From NCBI GenBank assembly GCA_002507565.1, contig MOXJ01000031.1, forward strand, positions 1 through 33,031: 33,031 nucleotides of DNA. Direction: 5' to 3'. Numbering within the stretch: position 1 is the stretch's first letter; the number at the start of each line of letters is the position of its first letter. Source of the DNA: Candidatus Reconcilbacillus cellulovorans. GTDB taxonomy: Bacteria > Bacillota > Bacilli > Paenibacillales > Reconciliibacillaceae. The notes beneath the pieces are model-generated. The model had not been told where the DNA came from. It worked only from the letters and a program-made list of their open reading frames with translations, and ran no database searches. Of the stretch, positions 1 through 8,284 are shown piece after piece. The position numbers and the translations under genes were made by a program.

Positions 1-91
1 CCGCCTATCACTTTACCAAGAAGGGAAGCCCTTGTCTACCCCTTTTCTTCCTCGCGTTCCTTGCTCTCAACCCTGCCCACGAATATTTTAC

Positions 92-160
92 TCATACCCG
101 GCCGTCGGAATCGGCGATGTAGCCGTCCAGACTGCAGGCGACCTGATAACGGATGCTCAA
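92..160 (-). pseudogene. 5' fragment of a RibD/DHFR-like reductase gene
   Basis: A TTG codon at 160-158 overlaps the TGA of the acetyltransferase gene (TTGA), the coupling style used elsewhere in this operon. The 22 residues that follow read SIRYQVACSLDGYIADSDG and then RV before a TGA at 94-92. The SLDGYIA signature is the typical N-terminus of the RibD C-terminal/dihydrofolate-reductase-like NADPH reductase family, whose members run to about 180 residues. None of the three minus-strand frames downstream (91-1) continues a recognisable reductase, and each meets stops. I infer a gene remnant rather than a short functional peptide. Family recognition rests on a short stretch, so certainty is moderate. 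Confidence 0.5.
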
Positions 161-703
161 GCGCCGAAATCCAGAAACCAGCGCGCGCCGTCCTGACGAA
201 ATCCGAAATTCCGGAACAGCGAAGAATGGCCGCGATGCGTAGACGAATGGCCCGCCGTGTCGTAAAGGTAAGCTTCGACGATCCGGGCGCCCTCCGACCG
301 GGCATAGTCGACCGCTCCCCCAAGCAGTGCCGCGGCCGCGATATGCGCGCAGGACGAAAAAACAAAGAATCTCGTCCACGTCGGCGTTTCCGGCGGCGTC
401 ACGCGCGGCATCGTGCGCGACCGCTCGAGCCGCTGATACGTCTCGCGCGGCGCGATCGAACACCAGCCGACCGGCTTGTCCCCGTCGTAAGCCAGGACGC
501 CGACGGGAACGTTTTGCCCGATCAGCCGGCGCATCGCCTCTTTCTTCTCGGCGTTGTCGGGGTGCGTCCGACCGTACAGCCGATAGACCGTGCACCAGCA
601 ATAGTGCGGCGCGCCGCGGCTTTCGAACAGGGCTTCGAACTCGCTTCCGGTTCGTTTCGGTGACGGGGCGCACCGTGAAGGAAAACCCGTCGTGAACCGT
701 CAT
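157..703 (-). pseudogene. GNAT-family N-acetyltransferase, frameshifted near the N-terminus
   Basis: Acetyltransferases of the GNAT fold move an acetyl group from acetyl-CoA to an amine; the substrate here is unknown. The ATG at 703-701 overlaps the TGA of the upstream ATPase gene (ATGA), which supports it as the original start. The first 18 codons give a normal GNAT beginning (FTVRPVTETN). The rest of the protein (GSEFEALFESRGAPHYCWC, then the body through FRNFGFRQDGARWFLDFG) lies in another frame, so a one-base gain or two-base loss sits at about 643-658. The main frame has no ATG, GTG or TTG until 534, which would drop the first third of the fold. A sequencing error is the alternative to real inactivation. 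The C-terminal body (position 534 down to the TGA at 159-157) is otherwise clean. Confidence 0.7.
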
Positions 704-2121
704 GCCGGACCTTCGCTTTCCGCCTGCTTTTCCGCATCTTCGACCAGGCCCTGCTGCTCCGCATGCCCGAGCAAGTACAGAAATGCGAATGCGGGAATGC
801 GCAGCAGCGCCTTGTCGGGGGCGACGTCCGTCTTGCCGAAATCTTCGGCGCGCTTTGTGACCAGAATGGCGATAGTGCGGTCGGCCTTCGCCCAGTCGGC
901 GATCGCGTCCCGCGCGGAAACGCCGGTTTCGTCGCGGTATTTGACTTCCACGGCGATCCGACCCGAAGGCAGCGAAACGACGATGTCGATTTCCTTTTGG
1001 GATTTCGGATCGCGGAAGTAGCCGATCATCGGCCGGTCGCGGTAATGGAAGGCGAACAGATGCTTATAGACGGTCGTCTCGACGATCCAGCCCGTTTCCG
1101 CCGGGTCGGTAAACACTTCCCGGCCGGTCATCAGCACGGCGTTGCGGATGGCGGCGTCGGCCAAATAAATTTTCGGGCGCGCTTTCAGCACCTTTTTGCC
1201 GAACGATGCGAGGGGCGGACTCGTATAGATCAGGTTCGCCAGTTCGAGAAATTCCAGATAGGAAACGACGGTCGGCCGGGAGACGCCGATTTCTTTCGCG
1301 ATCGATTCCACTTGAACGAGATTGCCGCTCGTCATGCATAGGTACAGGAAAATTTTCTCGAGTTCCGAGACGTTTCGGATGCCGAACAGCGACACCATGT
1401 CCCGTTTGAGCACCTTATCGACGACGTCTTCCCGGATGAGCCGCTGGGCGAGCGGCACGTCGCCGGCCAACGCGGTTTCCGGGAATCCGCCGACCAGCAA
1501 ATAATCATAAAAATGAGATTGCAGCGGCGACAGCACTGCCTGCAGCGACGCGATCCGTTTGGCGTCGAATCCGGCCGGCGCGGTCGGTTTGACGTTCGGT
1601 GCGAGTTCCGGAACCGGTACGCGCAACAGGCGCACGTATTCGTAAAACGAAAGGGTGGGAACGTGGATACGCGTCCACCGCCCGACGCCGCTTTCGCCGA
1701 TTTTGGCGGAAAACGCCGGACTCGCGGAACCGGTCGCCATGATGCGGCAGTTCGGATGGCGGTCGTACATCGTTTTCAGCCAGGCATCCCAGTCCGAAGC
1801 ATATTGGACTTCATCAAAAAACAAATAGCAGGTCTGATGTTCGTCGCCGAAATGTTTCCGATACATGTCGACGATGTTTCCGATGTCGCACAGCTTGAGA
1901 ACGGGATGGTCGAACGACACGTACAGGATTTGTCGGGCCGGTACGTGTTTTCGGAGCAGTGCGTCGATGGCCTGGTACGAAATCGTCGTTTTTCCGACCC
2001 GGCGCGGGCCGGACAGAATGACGACGCGTCGCAGCTTCGGGTGGCGCAGCAGTTTGTCGGCTTCGTAAAAGGCAAGGCGGCGGATCGGTTTGGCCAGTTC
2101 GGCGGGTTCAGGACCTGTTCT
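700..2121 (-). pseudogene. DUF4143-type AAA ATPase with disrupted N-terminus
   Basis: Predicted ATP-binding protein of the AAA_14/DUF4143 family; its cellular role is unknown. The open frame runs from 2121 to the TGA at 702-700. It holds a Walker A motif (GPRRVGKT, 2010-1987), a Walker B-like strand (CYLFFDEVQY), a sensor-like ATGSAS, a winged-helix region (VSRPTVVSYLEFLELANLI) and a C-terminal PD-(D/E)XK-like patch (EIDIVV, then VEVKYR). No ATG, GTG or TTG lies in this frame upstream of Walker A; the first GTG (1920) would remove the nucleotide site. A plausible natural N-terminus (KVISEEQVLNPP) occurs one frame over at about 2133-2100 and joins the main frame if one base is restored near 2106-2100. 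It is therefore frameshifted, or else affected by a sequencing error. It follows the MFS gene by about 12 bases and overlaps the GNAT start. Confidence 0.65.
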
Positions 2122-2133
2122 TCAGAAATAACT

Positions 2134-3345
2134 TTACATTTTTTCAGGCAAGCCGGCGATCGGCGGCGCCGCGCGGCGCGCGCCCGGCAGCAGGGCGATC
2201 GCCGGCAAAAGCAACAGAAAAGCTACCCAGAACGGCGACACGTCGTCGCGCACGTTCGCCGCCGCGAGCGGCCCGACGAACGCGCCGACCGACGAGGCGA
2301 CCGACAGCGCCGCGAACGCGCGGCCATAATGCCGTTCGTCGGTCAGCACCAGAAGATGCGTCGTCATCGCCGGCCAGAGCACCCCCTTGGCCATGCCGAT
2401 CAGGACGAGCGTCGGCGCCAGCGGAACCGGCCAGTCGATCGCCATCCCGTAAAACGTCAACGCCAGCGCGACGCCTCCCGCTGCTGCCCGGGCGTAGGGC
2501 GAATACCGGTTTAGAAACAGCAGGGCGAGCGAGACGAACGCGCCGACGCTGACGAGCGAGAACAGCGCGCCGGACGTCTCCAGCGACCGACGCGCCGCCT
2601 CCGACAGCGGCAGTTCGAAATAAAGGATGCCTTGCGAGCAGGCGAGCGCCGCCGGCGTCAAATAAAACAGCGGCGGCACGCCGCGCGCCCGTTCCGGCCC
2701 GTTGCCGAAAAAGCCGCGAAAAGACTCGATCCGTCGCCGCGGCTCCGGAAATTTCCGCCGGCCGCCGAGTGCCTCCTCTTGCCCCGGCGACGGTGGTTTC
2801 GCATCGGACGGAATGCCGAGCGCCGCCAGCACGCCGATGCCGACGAGCGCCAGACCGAGCGCCGCGAATGTCCCCTCGAACCCGAACCGGGCCGCGAGCA
2901 TCGCGCCGGCGGCCGGGGACACGACCGCGGCCAGCGTGTGCACGAGGCCGTTGCCGGCCATCAGCTTGCCCTGCGCGAATCGGTCGGCCGACAGCTTGGC
3001 CAGCATCGCCAGACACGCCGGCGACAGGAAAGCGATGACGAATCCGGCGACGGCGCGGACGGCGAGCAGTTGCCACGGTTCGGCGACGCGCGACTGGAGC
3101 CAGAGACAGACGCCGGCGGCGACGAGGCTGCCGACGACGAACGGTTTGCCGCCGAACCGGTCGACGAGCGGTCCGGCGATCAGGTTGCCCGGCAGATGGG
3201 TGAGCGAATAGACGCCCATCATCAGCCCGACGAACGCCGGCGTCGCGCCGAGCGACAGGGCGAACGGCGACAGCACCGGGTATTGCGCGTGCAGGTCGAA
3301 CACCGCGACAAACAGGAACACATACAGCCAGACGGCCGTCCGCAA
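2134..3345 (-). CDS. MFS transporter
   Basis: A 403-residue, very hydrophobic protein with the length and spacing of twelve membrane helices expected of the major facilitator superfamily, which moves small solutes by uniport, symport or antiport. The loop between helices 2 and 3 carries GPLVDRFGGK, close to the MFS signature G-x-x-x-D-R-x-G-R/K. A hydrophilic central loop (about residues 180-215, rich in Pro, Arg and Glu) separates the two six-helix halves. The start is TTG at 3345-3343: a TGA lies in frame just upstream and a GGGCGGTGA ribosome site sits a few bases before it. It is the first and only intact gene of the coupled leftmost operon. The substrate cannot be told from the sequence; the drug-efflux or sugar-exporter branches are both possible. 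Confidence 0.88.
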   Translation of the reverse strand: MRTAVWLYVFLFVAVFDLHAQYPVLSPFALSLGATPAFVGLMMGVYSLTHLPGNLIAGPLVDRFGGKPFVVGSLVAAGVCLWLQSRVAEPWQLLAVRAVAGFVIAFLSPACLAMLAKLSADRFAQGKLMAGNGLVHTLAAVVSPAAGAMLAARFGFEGTFAALGLALVGIGVLAALGIPSDAKPPSPGQEEALGGRRKFPEPRRRIESFRGFFGNGPERARGVPPLFYLTPAALACSQGILYFELPLSEAARRSLETSGALFSLVSVGAFVSLALLFLNRYSPYARAAAGGVALALTFYGMAIDWPVPLAPTLVLIGMAKGVLWPAMTTHLLVLTDERHYGRAFAALSVASSVGAFVGPLAAANVRDDVSPFWVAFLLLLPAIALLPGARRAAPPIAGLPEKM

Positions 3346-3401
3346 GCCACATCACCGCCCTGTACTACTTGTACGCGGGGGGATCAGGGGGTATGAATCG
3401 G

Positions 3402-3430
3402 TTGTTTCCCCGTTCCCGATCTGATACGAT
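3402..3430 (+). promoter_or_regulatory. sigmaA-type promoter for the 3513 gene
   Basis: TTGTTT (3402-3407), a 17-base spacer and TACGAT (3425-3430) lie about 80 bases before the GTG at 3513. This is a good -35/-10 pair, and the only clear one in the divergent gap with the MFS gene. Confidence 0.5.
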
Positions 3431-3512
3431 TCTAGATAATGAAGCGTGAACGAAGCGCGTCCGACCCGCTTTCCGAAAGCGCGGCACCGGACGAGTAAAC
3501 GGAGGGCTTTTC

Positions 3513-3932
3513 GTGGGAGAATGGACGGCTTTTCTCGAGGACCGGTGGTACGTCGCGCTGGCGGCGCTCGTCGTCGCGCTGATCGTCGTCCGGCTCGTCC
3601 GCACCGTCGTTCGCTGGGTGATCATCGTCGCCATCGCAGCCGGGCTGCTCTGGTACGGCGGCCAGTACGTCGACAAACTGAAGGAGACCGGTTCGCAGGC
3701 GATCGCCGCCGCGCGCGATGAAGCGATCCGGCAGCTGGCCGGTTCGCACGCATCCTATAAAGACAACGGCGACGGCACGTTTACGGTGACGGCGGGCGAC
3801 GTCCGGATCGACGGCACGAAAGGCGCCCGCGAAGTCAAAATCACTTACAGGGGTGTTTCGTTCACCGTACCTGTAGAAGGAGCGGTCAAGACGGCGATCG
3901 AACGGGCGTCCGGCGCGGCGGCGTCCCGGTAA
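3513..3932 (+). CDS. membrane-anchored protein of unknown function, 139 aa
   Basis: I do not recognise a named family. The GTG start at 3513 is preceded by a GGAGG at the right distance. A short N-terminal stretch (residues 1-12) leads into one long hydrophobic region at about residues 13-50, interrupted by two arginine clusters (VRLVRTVVRW), so it may be one kinked or two tightly packed membrane helices. The C-terminal half (about 55-139) is soluble and looks beta-rich, with NGDGTFTVTAGDVRIDGT and a second strand pair (VKITYRGVSFTVPVEG), suggesting a small extracytoplasmic domain. It is the first gene downstream of the promoter at 3402-3430. The HAD hydrolase and penicillin-binding protein follow on the same strand, 90 bases on, which hints at a cell-envelope role, but this is inference from position only. 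Confidence 0.75.
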   Translation: MGEWTAFLEDRWYVALAALVVALIVVRLVRTVVRWVIIVAIAAGLLWYGGQYVDKLKETGSQAIAAARDEAIRQLAGSHASYKDNGDGTFTVTAGDVRIDGTKGAREVKITYRGVSFTVPVEGAVKTAIERASGAAASR

Positions 3933-4022
3933 GGAGCGGACGGAGGACGACCGCAGCGGCCCCCGGTGCCTGTCCGTCCCTGCCGGCTGCCGGCTTCCGC
4001 AGTCGATAAGGAGGTGCGGCTG

Positions 4023-4763
4023 ATGCGGCTTCCGAAGCCGCTGCCCGACTACAAAGCCGTTCTGTTCGACGTCGGCGACACTTTGCTGACCGCGCCGAAT
4101 ACCGCGTCGCTGATGCAGTCGCTTCTGGCCGATTACGGCGTCGACTTGCCGGAACCGGCGGTTGCGTCCGCGTTTCGCCGATCGTACCGCGAACTGTATC
4201 TGCAGCGGCGGTGCATGGTGTTTCGGCCGTGTACGCCGGAATCCGACCGGGCGTTCTGGGTCGGGCTTTACCGCGACATGTTGCGCCGGCTCGGGGCGGA
4301 CGGCCGGCTGCCGGAGCGGCGTTTGACCGCCTTGTGCGAAGAGATGTATGCGGTGTTTACGTCGCCGGAGCCTTACGAGCTGTTTCCCGACGTCGTACCG
4401 ACGCTCGAACGGTTGTCCGCCGAAGGATTCCGGCTCGGCGTCGTGTCGAATTTCGCCGCGACGCTGAAGAGGATTCTGGCAGCCAAAGGCATCCTGGATT
4501 ATTTCGATCCGGTCGTCGTTTCGACTGAGGTCGGCGTCGAAAAGCCCGATCCCGCCATTTTTGCGCTGGCGCTGCGAAAACTCGGGCTTTCGGCCGAAGA
4601 AGTCTTTTACGTGGGCGATCACACGACGAACGACGTCTGGGCGCCGCGGCAGGTCGGCATCGCCGCCGTACGCATCAGCCGTTACGGCGATTGCGACGGG
4701 GAGGGCATCCGATCGCTGGTCGAGCTGTGGCGGGCCGAGACGCTCAGGGAGGTCTCAGGATGA
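4023..4763 (+). CDS. HAD superfamily hydrolase (subfamily IA)
   Basis: Predicted cytoplasmic phosphatase or dehalogenase-type hydrolase of 246 residues. Motif I is D16-V-G-D-T20 with the nucleophile Asp16; motif II is S142 in VVSNF; the motif III lysine is K174 (VEKPDP); motif IV is G198-D199-H-T-T-N-D204. The position two after the nucleophile, where phosphatases normally carry the general acid Asp, is Gly18, with an Asp shifted to 19. Residues about 30-120 form the alpha-helical cap typical of subfamily I. The ATG at 4023 is chosen because a perfect TAAGGAGGTG lies eight bases upstream; the longer reading from 3966 lacks such a site. The TGA overlaps the ATG of the penicillin-binding protein gene (ATGA), so the two are likely translated together. 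The substrate is unknown. Confidence 0.88.
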   Translation: MRLPKPLPDYKAVLFDVGDTLLTAPNTASLMQSLLADYGVDLPEPAVASAFRRSYRELYLQRRCMVFRPCTPESDRAFWVGLYRDMLRRLGADGRLPERRLTALCEEMYAVFTSPEPYELFPDVVPTLERLSAEGFRLGVVSNFAATLKRILAAKGILDYFDPVVVSTEVGVEKPDPAIFALALRKLGLSAEEVFYVGDHTTNDVWAPRQVGIAAVRISRYGDCDGEGIRSLVELWRAETLREVSG

Positions 4764-6802
4764 ACGCTCCGCATCCGCCGTATCCCTCTTACCCTGAGGC
4801 GAATGTCGACGATCGCGAACTGGAGGAGATGTTGAGACGGCGCCGGCTGACGTTTCGGCTGAACGTCTTTTTTTTCGCGACGTTTCTTTTGTTCTCGGTA
4901 CTGGTCGTGCGGCTGGCCTCCGTCCAGTTCGTCGAGGGCGAGTCGCTCGCCGCGCTGGAGGAGCGGCAGGAGAACAAGCCGGTCGTGATTCCGCCGGTGC
5001 GCGGCAACATCTACACCGCGGACGAAGTGCCGGTCGCGTATTCGGAATCGACGATGTCGGTGTTTTATTATCTCGACATGAACCGGAAGGCGGAAGACTA
5101 TATCGCGCTGGCGCGCAAGCTGGAGCGGGTGTTTTCGTCCTACGGCGACCGACCGATGACAGCTGCCGAAATCATGGAAAAAATGGACACGCGCTACGAC
5201 ATCAACGGCCGCCCGCGGGTGATCCGGACGCCGGCGCACGTGCCGCGGCAGATCAAGTCGGATTTGACGAAAAGGGAAATCGCCTATCTTGCCGAACACC
5301 GCAACGAATTTCCCGGCATCTCCGTCGAGGAAGAAAGCATGCGGCGTTACAACGATCAGCGCATCGCCGTGCAGCTGGTCGGCTATTTGCGCCGCTACGA
5401 CGCCGTGGAGCAAACGGCGGGTACCGCGGACTACTATCGCCGGCAGGTCGAAAACGGAGCGGAATACTCGTACAAGGAACTCGTCGGCTTCGACGGGCTG
5501 GAGCTGAAATACCAGGAGGAGTTGCGCGGCAAACCGGGGCGGAAATCGTATCCCGTCAACGCGATGGGCGAAATCGTCGGTCCTATGTCGATCGTTCCGC
5601 CGGAAAAAGGCAAAAACCTGATTCTGACGATTCATTCGGAGGTGCAGCTCGAGGCGCAACGCGCGATCCGGGAACATCTGGAAAAAATCCGCAATTCCAC
5701 GAATCCGCGCGAACGGGCGGAGAACGCGCAAATCGGTTTCGCCGTAGCGATCGAAACGCGGACCGGCTATGTGCGCGCGATGGCGAGCTTCCCCGATTAC
5801 GACCCGAACATTTGGCGCACGGGCAGCGTCACGCAGGAAGTGTGGGACGCGAACAAGCACGCCATGTCCAACGGCACGATCCGAACGGTGTACCCGAACT
5901 ATAAGTCTCAGGAAGATCGCAACAAACATCCCGGTTCGATGGTATACATCGGATCGGCGATCAAACCGCTGTCGGTGCTGTTCGGTCTCAAGGAAAAATA
6001 TTTTACGCCGAACAGCCGCTACTTCGACACCGGGACGTACACGTACGGCCGCGACAACACGACCGTGTCGAATGCCGACGGCAAGGCGCTCGGCTGGATC
6101 GATCCGGCGACGGCGATCGCCAAATCGTCGAACGTGTTCATGATGGGAATGGTCAGCGAACCGATGTATCGTCGCGGCAAAGAGGCGCTGGAGGCGTACA
6201 TGGCGTTTGCCAACCAGTTCGGCCTCGGCGTGTTGACCGGCGGGGACGGTCCGAGCCTGCCGAACGAAATTACCGGCACGACGATGGCCGATCTGGAAAA
6301 AGAAATCCGCGCCTCGAGCCTGCAAAACGTCATCATGCGGATTACGTGGGGGCAGATGACGCAGTTTACGACGCTGCAGCTCGCCCAGTACGCCTTGACG
6401 CTGGCCAACCGCGGCAAGCGGCTGAAGCCGCAGTTCGTCGAGCGGATGACGACGTATGATTTCGAGCCGGTCGAAACGTTCGAACCGGTCGTGCTGAACG
6501 AGGTCAAGCTTCCCGACGAATACTGGAACGTCGTGCACGACGGCATGCTGCGCGTATTCAAAACGGGATTCGACGGCGTCTCGTATTCCGTCGCGGCGAA
6601 AACCGGCACGTCGACGATGTGGACGTCCGCCGGTGAAGTGAACAACGCGGTGTTCATCGCCTACGCGCCGGCCGACAACCCGAAGCTGGCCGTCGCCGTC
6701 GTCGTGCCGGAAGGCGGCTACGGCGCGTGGGGGGCGGCGCCGATCGCGCGGCGCATTTTCGACGCGTACGATCGCGCCTACGGGCTTGACGATGCGGGGT
6801 GA
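4760..6802 (+). CDS. class B penicillin-binding protein (PBP2-like transpeptidase)
   Basis: A 680-residue D,D-transpeptidase that cross-links peptidoglycan outside the membrane. A cytoplasmic N-terminus (about 1-33) leads to one membrane anchor (about 34-55), then the class B dimerisation domain beginning with PPVRGNIYTADEVPVAYS. The catalytic domain carries the three penicillin-binding motifs: S399-A-I-K402 (active serine), S456-S-N458 and K614-T-G616. The N-terminal layout resembles the PbpA/PbpH branch of Firmicutes, and no C-terminal PASTA domains follow. The ATG at 4760 overlaps the HAD stop codon and has GGGAGG upstream; a longer reading from 4691 would only run back into the HAD gene. 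Its last codons form the left arm of a terminator hairpin and overlap the converging bactofilin gene by 25 bases. The exact role (elongation, sporulation or other) is not decidable here. Confidence 0.93.
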   Translation: MNAPHPPYPSYPEANVDDRELEEMLRRRRLTFRLNVFFFATFLLFSVLVVRLASVQFVEGESLAALEERQENKPVVIPPVRGNIYTADEVPVAYSESTMSVFYYLDMNRKAEDYIALARKLERVFSSYGDRPMTAAEIMEKMDTRYDINGRPRVIRTPAHVPRQIKSDLTKREIAYLAEHRNEFPGISVEEESMRRYNDQRIAVQLVGYLRRYDAVEQTAGTADYYRRQVENGAEYSYKELVGFDGLELKYQEELRGKPGRKSYPVNAMGEIVGPMSIVPPEKGKNLILTIHSEVQLEAQRAIREHLEKIRNSTNPRERAENAQIGFAVAIETRTGYVRAMASFPDYDPNIWRTGSVTQEVWDANKHAMSNGTIRTVYPNYKSQEDRNKHPGSMVYIGSAIKPLSVLFGLKEKYFTPNSRYFDTGTYTYGRDNTTVSNADGKALGWIDPATAIAKSSNVFMMGMVSEPMYRRGKEALEAYMAFANQFGLGVLTGGDGPSLPNEITGTTMADLEKEIRASSLQNVIMRITWGQMTQFTTLQLAQYALTLANRGKRLKPQFVERMTTYDFEPVETFEPVVLNEVKLPDEYWNVVHDGMLRVFKTGFDGVSYSVAAKTGTSTMWTSAGEVNNAVFIAYAPADNPKLAVAVVVPEGGYGAWGAAPIARRIFDAYDRAYGLDDAG

Positions 6803-7194
6803 CGCCCCGCATCTTTCGTTTCGTCGGCCGACATGGCCGGGTCAGCCGCCGGCATCCGGCTATTGCCCCGGAAAACGCCGCCTTCTTCGACGACCAGCGT
6901 TTCACAAGAAACGTCGCCGAACAACCGCCCCTTGAACGTGACGACCAGCTTGCCTCGCGCCGTGACGTCGCCCTCCAGCCTTCCCGCGACCGTCACGTTT
7001 CGCGCGGCGACGCTCGAACGGACGATTCCCGTTTCGCCGATCGTCACGTCCCCCTCGCATTCGATATTTCCTGAGAAATGTCCCTCGATCCGGACGGCGG
7101 CTTTCGATTTAAGCACGCCTTCTAGAACGGTTTCCGGACCGACCAGCGTATCGGTTTCGTGCAGCGGCGGTTTCGTGGATTTGCGTCGAAACAT
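6778..7194 (-). CDS. bactofilin (polymer-forming cytoskeletal protein)
   Basis: A 138-residue member of the bactofilin family, which self-assembles into filaments through a right-handed beta-helix and often scaffolds envelope enzymes at the membrane. The core (about residues 15-105) shows the repeating short-strand pattern with glycines at turns: VRIEGHFSGNIECEG, VTVAGRLEGDVTARG, then FKGRLFGDVSCE. The tail (about 110-138) is polar and probably disordered. Two ATGs are available; the one at 7194 is preferred because GGGAG lies seven bases before it, while the one at 7200 is only one base from it. It follows the M23 peptidase gene by 18 bases and is surely cotranscribed. The pairing bactofilin plus M23 endopeptidase is recurrent in bacteria and suggests local control of wall hydrolysis. 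The last 25 bases overlap the converging PBP gene. Confidence 0.9.
   Translation of the reverse strand: MFRRKSTKPPLHETDTLVGPETVLEGVLKSKAAVRIEGHFSGNIECEGDVTIGETGIVRSSVAARNVTVAGRLEGDVTARGKLVVTFKGRLFGDVSCETLVVEEGGVFRGNSRMPAADPAMSADETKDAGRHPASSSP
6791..6822 (+). terminator. intrinsic terminator of the PBP operon, inside overlapping 3' ends
   Basis: A perfect 9-bp stem GATGCGGGG (6791-6799) and CCCCGCATC (6805-6813) with a five-base loop is followed by TTTCGTTTC. The stem contains the last codons of the PBP gene and also encodes the C-terminus of the bactofilin on the other strand. The T-run is modest. Confidence 0.65.
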
Positions 7195-7212
7195 CGGCAT
7201 GCTCCCTTCCGT

Positions 7213-8124
7213 TCAGTCAGGAAGATATGGATTCGGATCGACGACCCAGCCGTCGCGCATCACTTCGTAATGAAGATGGGGACCGGTGCTGCGGCCCGTC
7301 GACCCGACGAATCCGATGACGTCGCCTGCGGCGACGGAATCTCCTTCCGCAACGGCGATGCGGCTCAGATGCAGATAGGCTGTCTGGAGGCCGCTTTTGT
7401 GGTCGAGCACGACGAACCGTCCGCGTACGCGGTCACTGCCGGTTTCAGCGACGCGACCATCGGCCGTTGCGTATACGGGATCGCCGAAGCTTGCCGCGAT
7501 ATCGACGCCGGTATGGAACGTTTTCCGGCCGGTGAACGGATCTTTGCGGTAACCGAACGGCGACGAGACGTCGCGGGAATCCGTCGGCCAACGATGAGGC
7601 GTCGATCGGAGAAGATGCAGCGCGGACGCGAGCCGGTCGGACAAATCGCGCGTCCGCCGGGCGAACGCATCGTAGTCGGTTTCAATCGATCCGCCGGCTT
7701 CGGGCGCTTCGCCGATCGGGGCCGTCGCGGGTTCGGGCTCCGGCCCGCCTTGTCCCGAGCCGGCCTGAAGACGCGAGTTCGGACCGGTTATCGACCGCAG
7801 CGACGTTTCGAGTTTTTCCATTTCCGCGATTCGGCGCCCGATCTCTTCGGCCTGTCGCGACAGTTGCGCCATTTCCGCTTCCAATTGTTCGATCCGGCGC
7901 ATTTGCTCCGCCGAGGAGCGATGGAAGCGGGCGGTTTCCTCCTCGAGCGTCCGCTCGAGCTGCTGGCGATCCGACCAGAGGCGATAACAGAGCACCGACA
8001 GCACGGCGGCGACCAGCACGAGCACGAGGAAAAGCACCAGAGTTCCGATCAGCAGAGACGGACGGAGGCGCAGCCGGACGGCGGGACGGTGGGCGTCTCG
8101 GATCCAGATCACCGTATGTTCCAT
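7213..8124 (-). CDS. M23 family murein endopeptidase, membrane-anchored with coiled coil
   Basis: A 303-residue zinc metallopeptidase expected to cut peptide cross-links in peptidoglycan. It starts with a short cytoplasmic segment, one membrane helix (about 24-46), then a long predicted coiled coil (about 50-112, heptads rich in Leu, Glu and Arg), a Pro/Gly/Glu-rich linker (about 118-145) and the C-terminal LytM domain. Zinc and catalytic residues are visible: H204-T-G-V-D208 and H283-L-H285. The ATG at 8124 has AAGGAAG six bases before it. It is the first gene of a two-gene unit with the bactofilin. Its transcript should begin near 8278, so the leader is about 150 bases and includes a 13-bp hairpin. 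Confidence 0.93.
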   Translation of the reverse strand: MEHTVIWIRDAHRPAVRLRLRPSLLIGTLVLFLVLVLVAAVLSVLCYRLWSDRQQLERTLEEETARFHRSSAEQMRRIEQLEAEMAQLSRQAEEIGRRIAEMEKLETSLRSITGPNSRLQAGSGQGGPEPEPATAPIGEAPEAGGSIETDYDAFARRTRDLSDRLASALHLLRSTPHRWPTDSRDVSSPFGYRKDPFTGRKTFHTGVDIAASFGDPVYATADGRVAETGSDRVRGRFVVLDHKSGLQTAYLHLSRIAVAEGDSVAAGDVIGFVGSTGRSTGPHLHYEVMRDGWVVDPNPYLPD

Positions 8125-8228
8125 GGCGACTTCCTTTCGACGGCGTTCGAAACGTTTCCGCGATTTTCCGTATTACATTTCTCGATCGGGCACGGCAAAT
8201 CCTGCCCGAAAGCGGGGGCGGGACGAAA

Positions 8229-8266
8229 AACGAAAGCCGGCGCGTCGAAAGGTGCCGGCTTTCGTT
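8229..8266 (-). terminator. strong hairpin in the leader of the M23 gene (possible attenuator)
   Basis: A perfect 13-bp inverted repeat (AACGAAAGCCGGC at 8229-8241, complement at 8254-8266, 12-base loop). On the minus strand it is followed by TTTTTCG, so it has the form of an intrinsic terminator. It sits downstream of the promoter at 8285-8313 and upstream of the M23 start. Confidence 0.6.
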
Positions 8267-8284
8267 TCCTCCTTTCGCTTGTCG

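Noticed and set aside
1-91. Short minus-strand peptide MSKIFVGRVESKEREEEKG as a gene
   Set aside because: Nineteen residues with no ribosome site and no recognisable family; nothing else is supported in this stretch.
3361-3374. GTAC-x5-GTAC inverted repeat upstream of the MFS gene
   Set aside because: Too short and imperfectly placed relative to any promoter to support an operator call.
4682-6538. 618-codon open frame antisense to the PBP gene
   Set aside because: Composition is rich in His, Arg and Asp with no motifs, and the opposite strand has all three PBP motifs.
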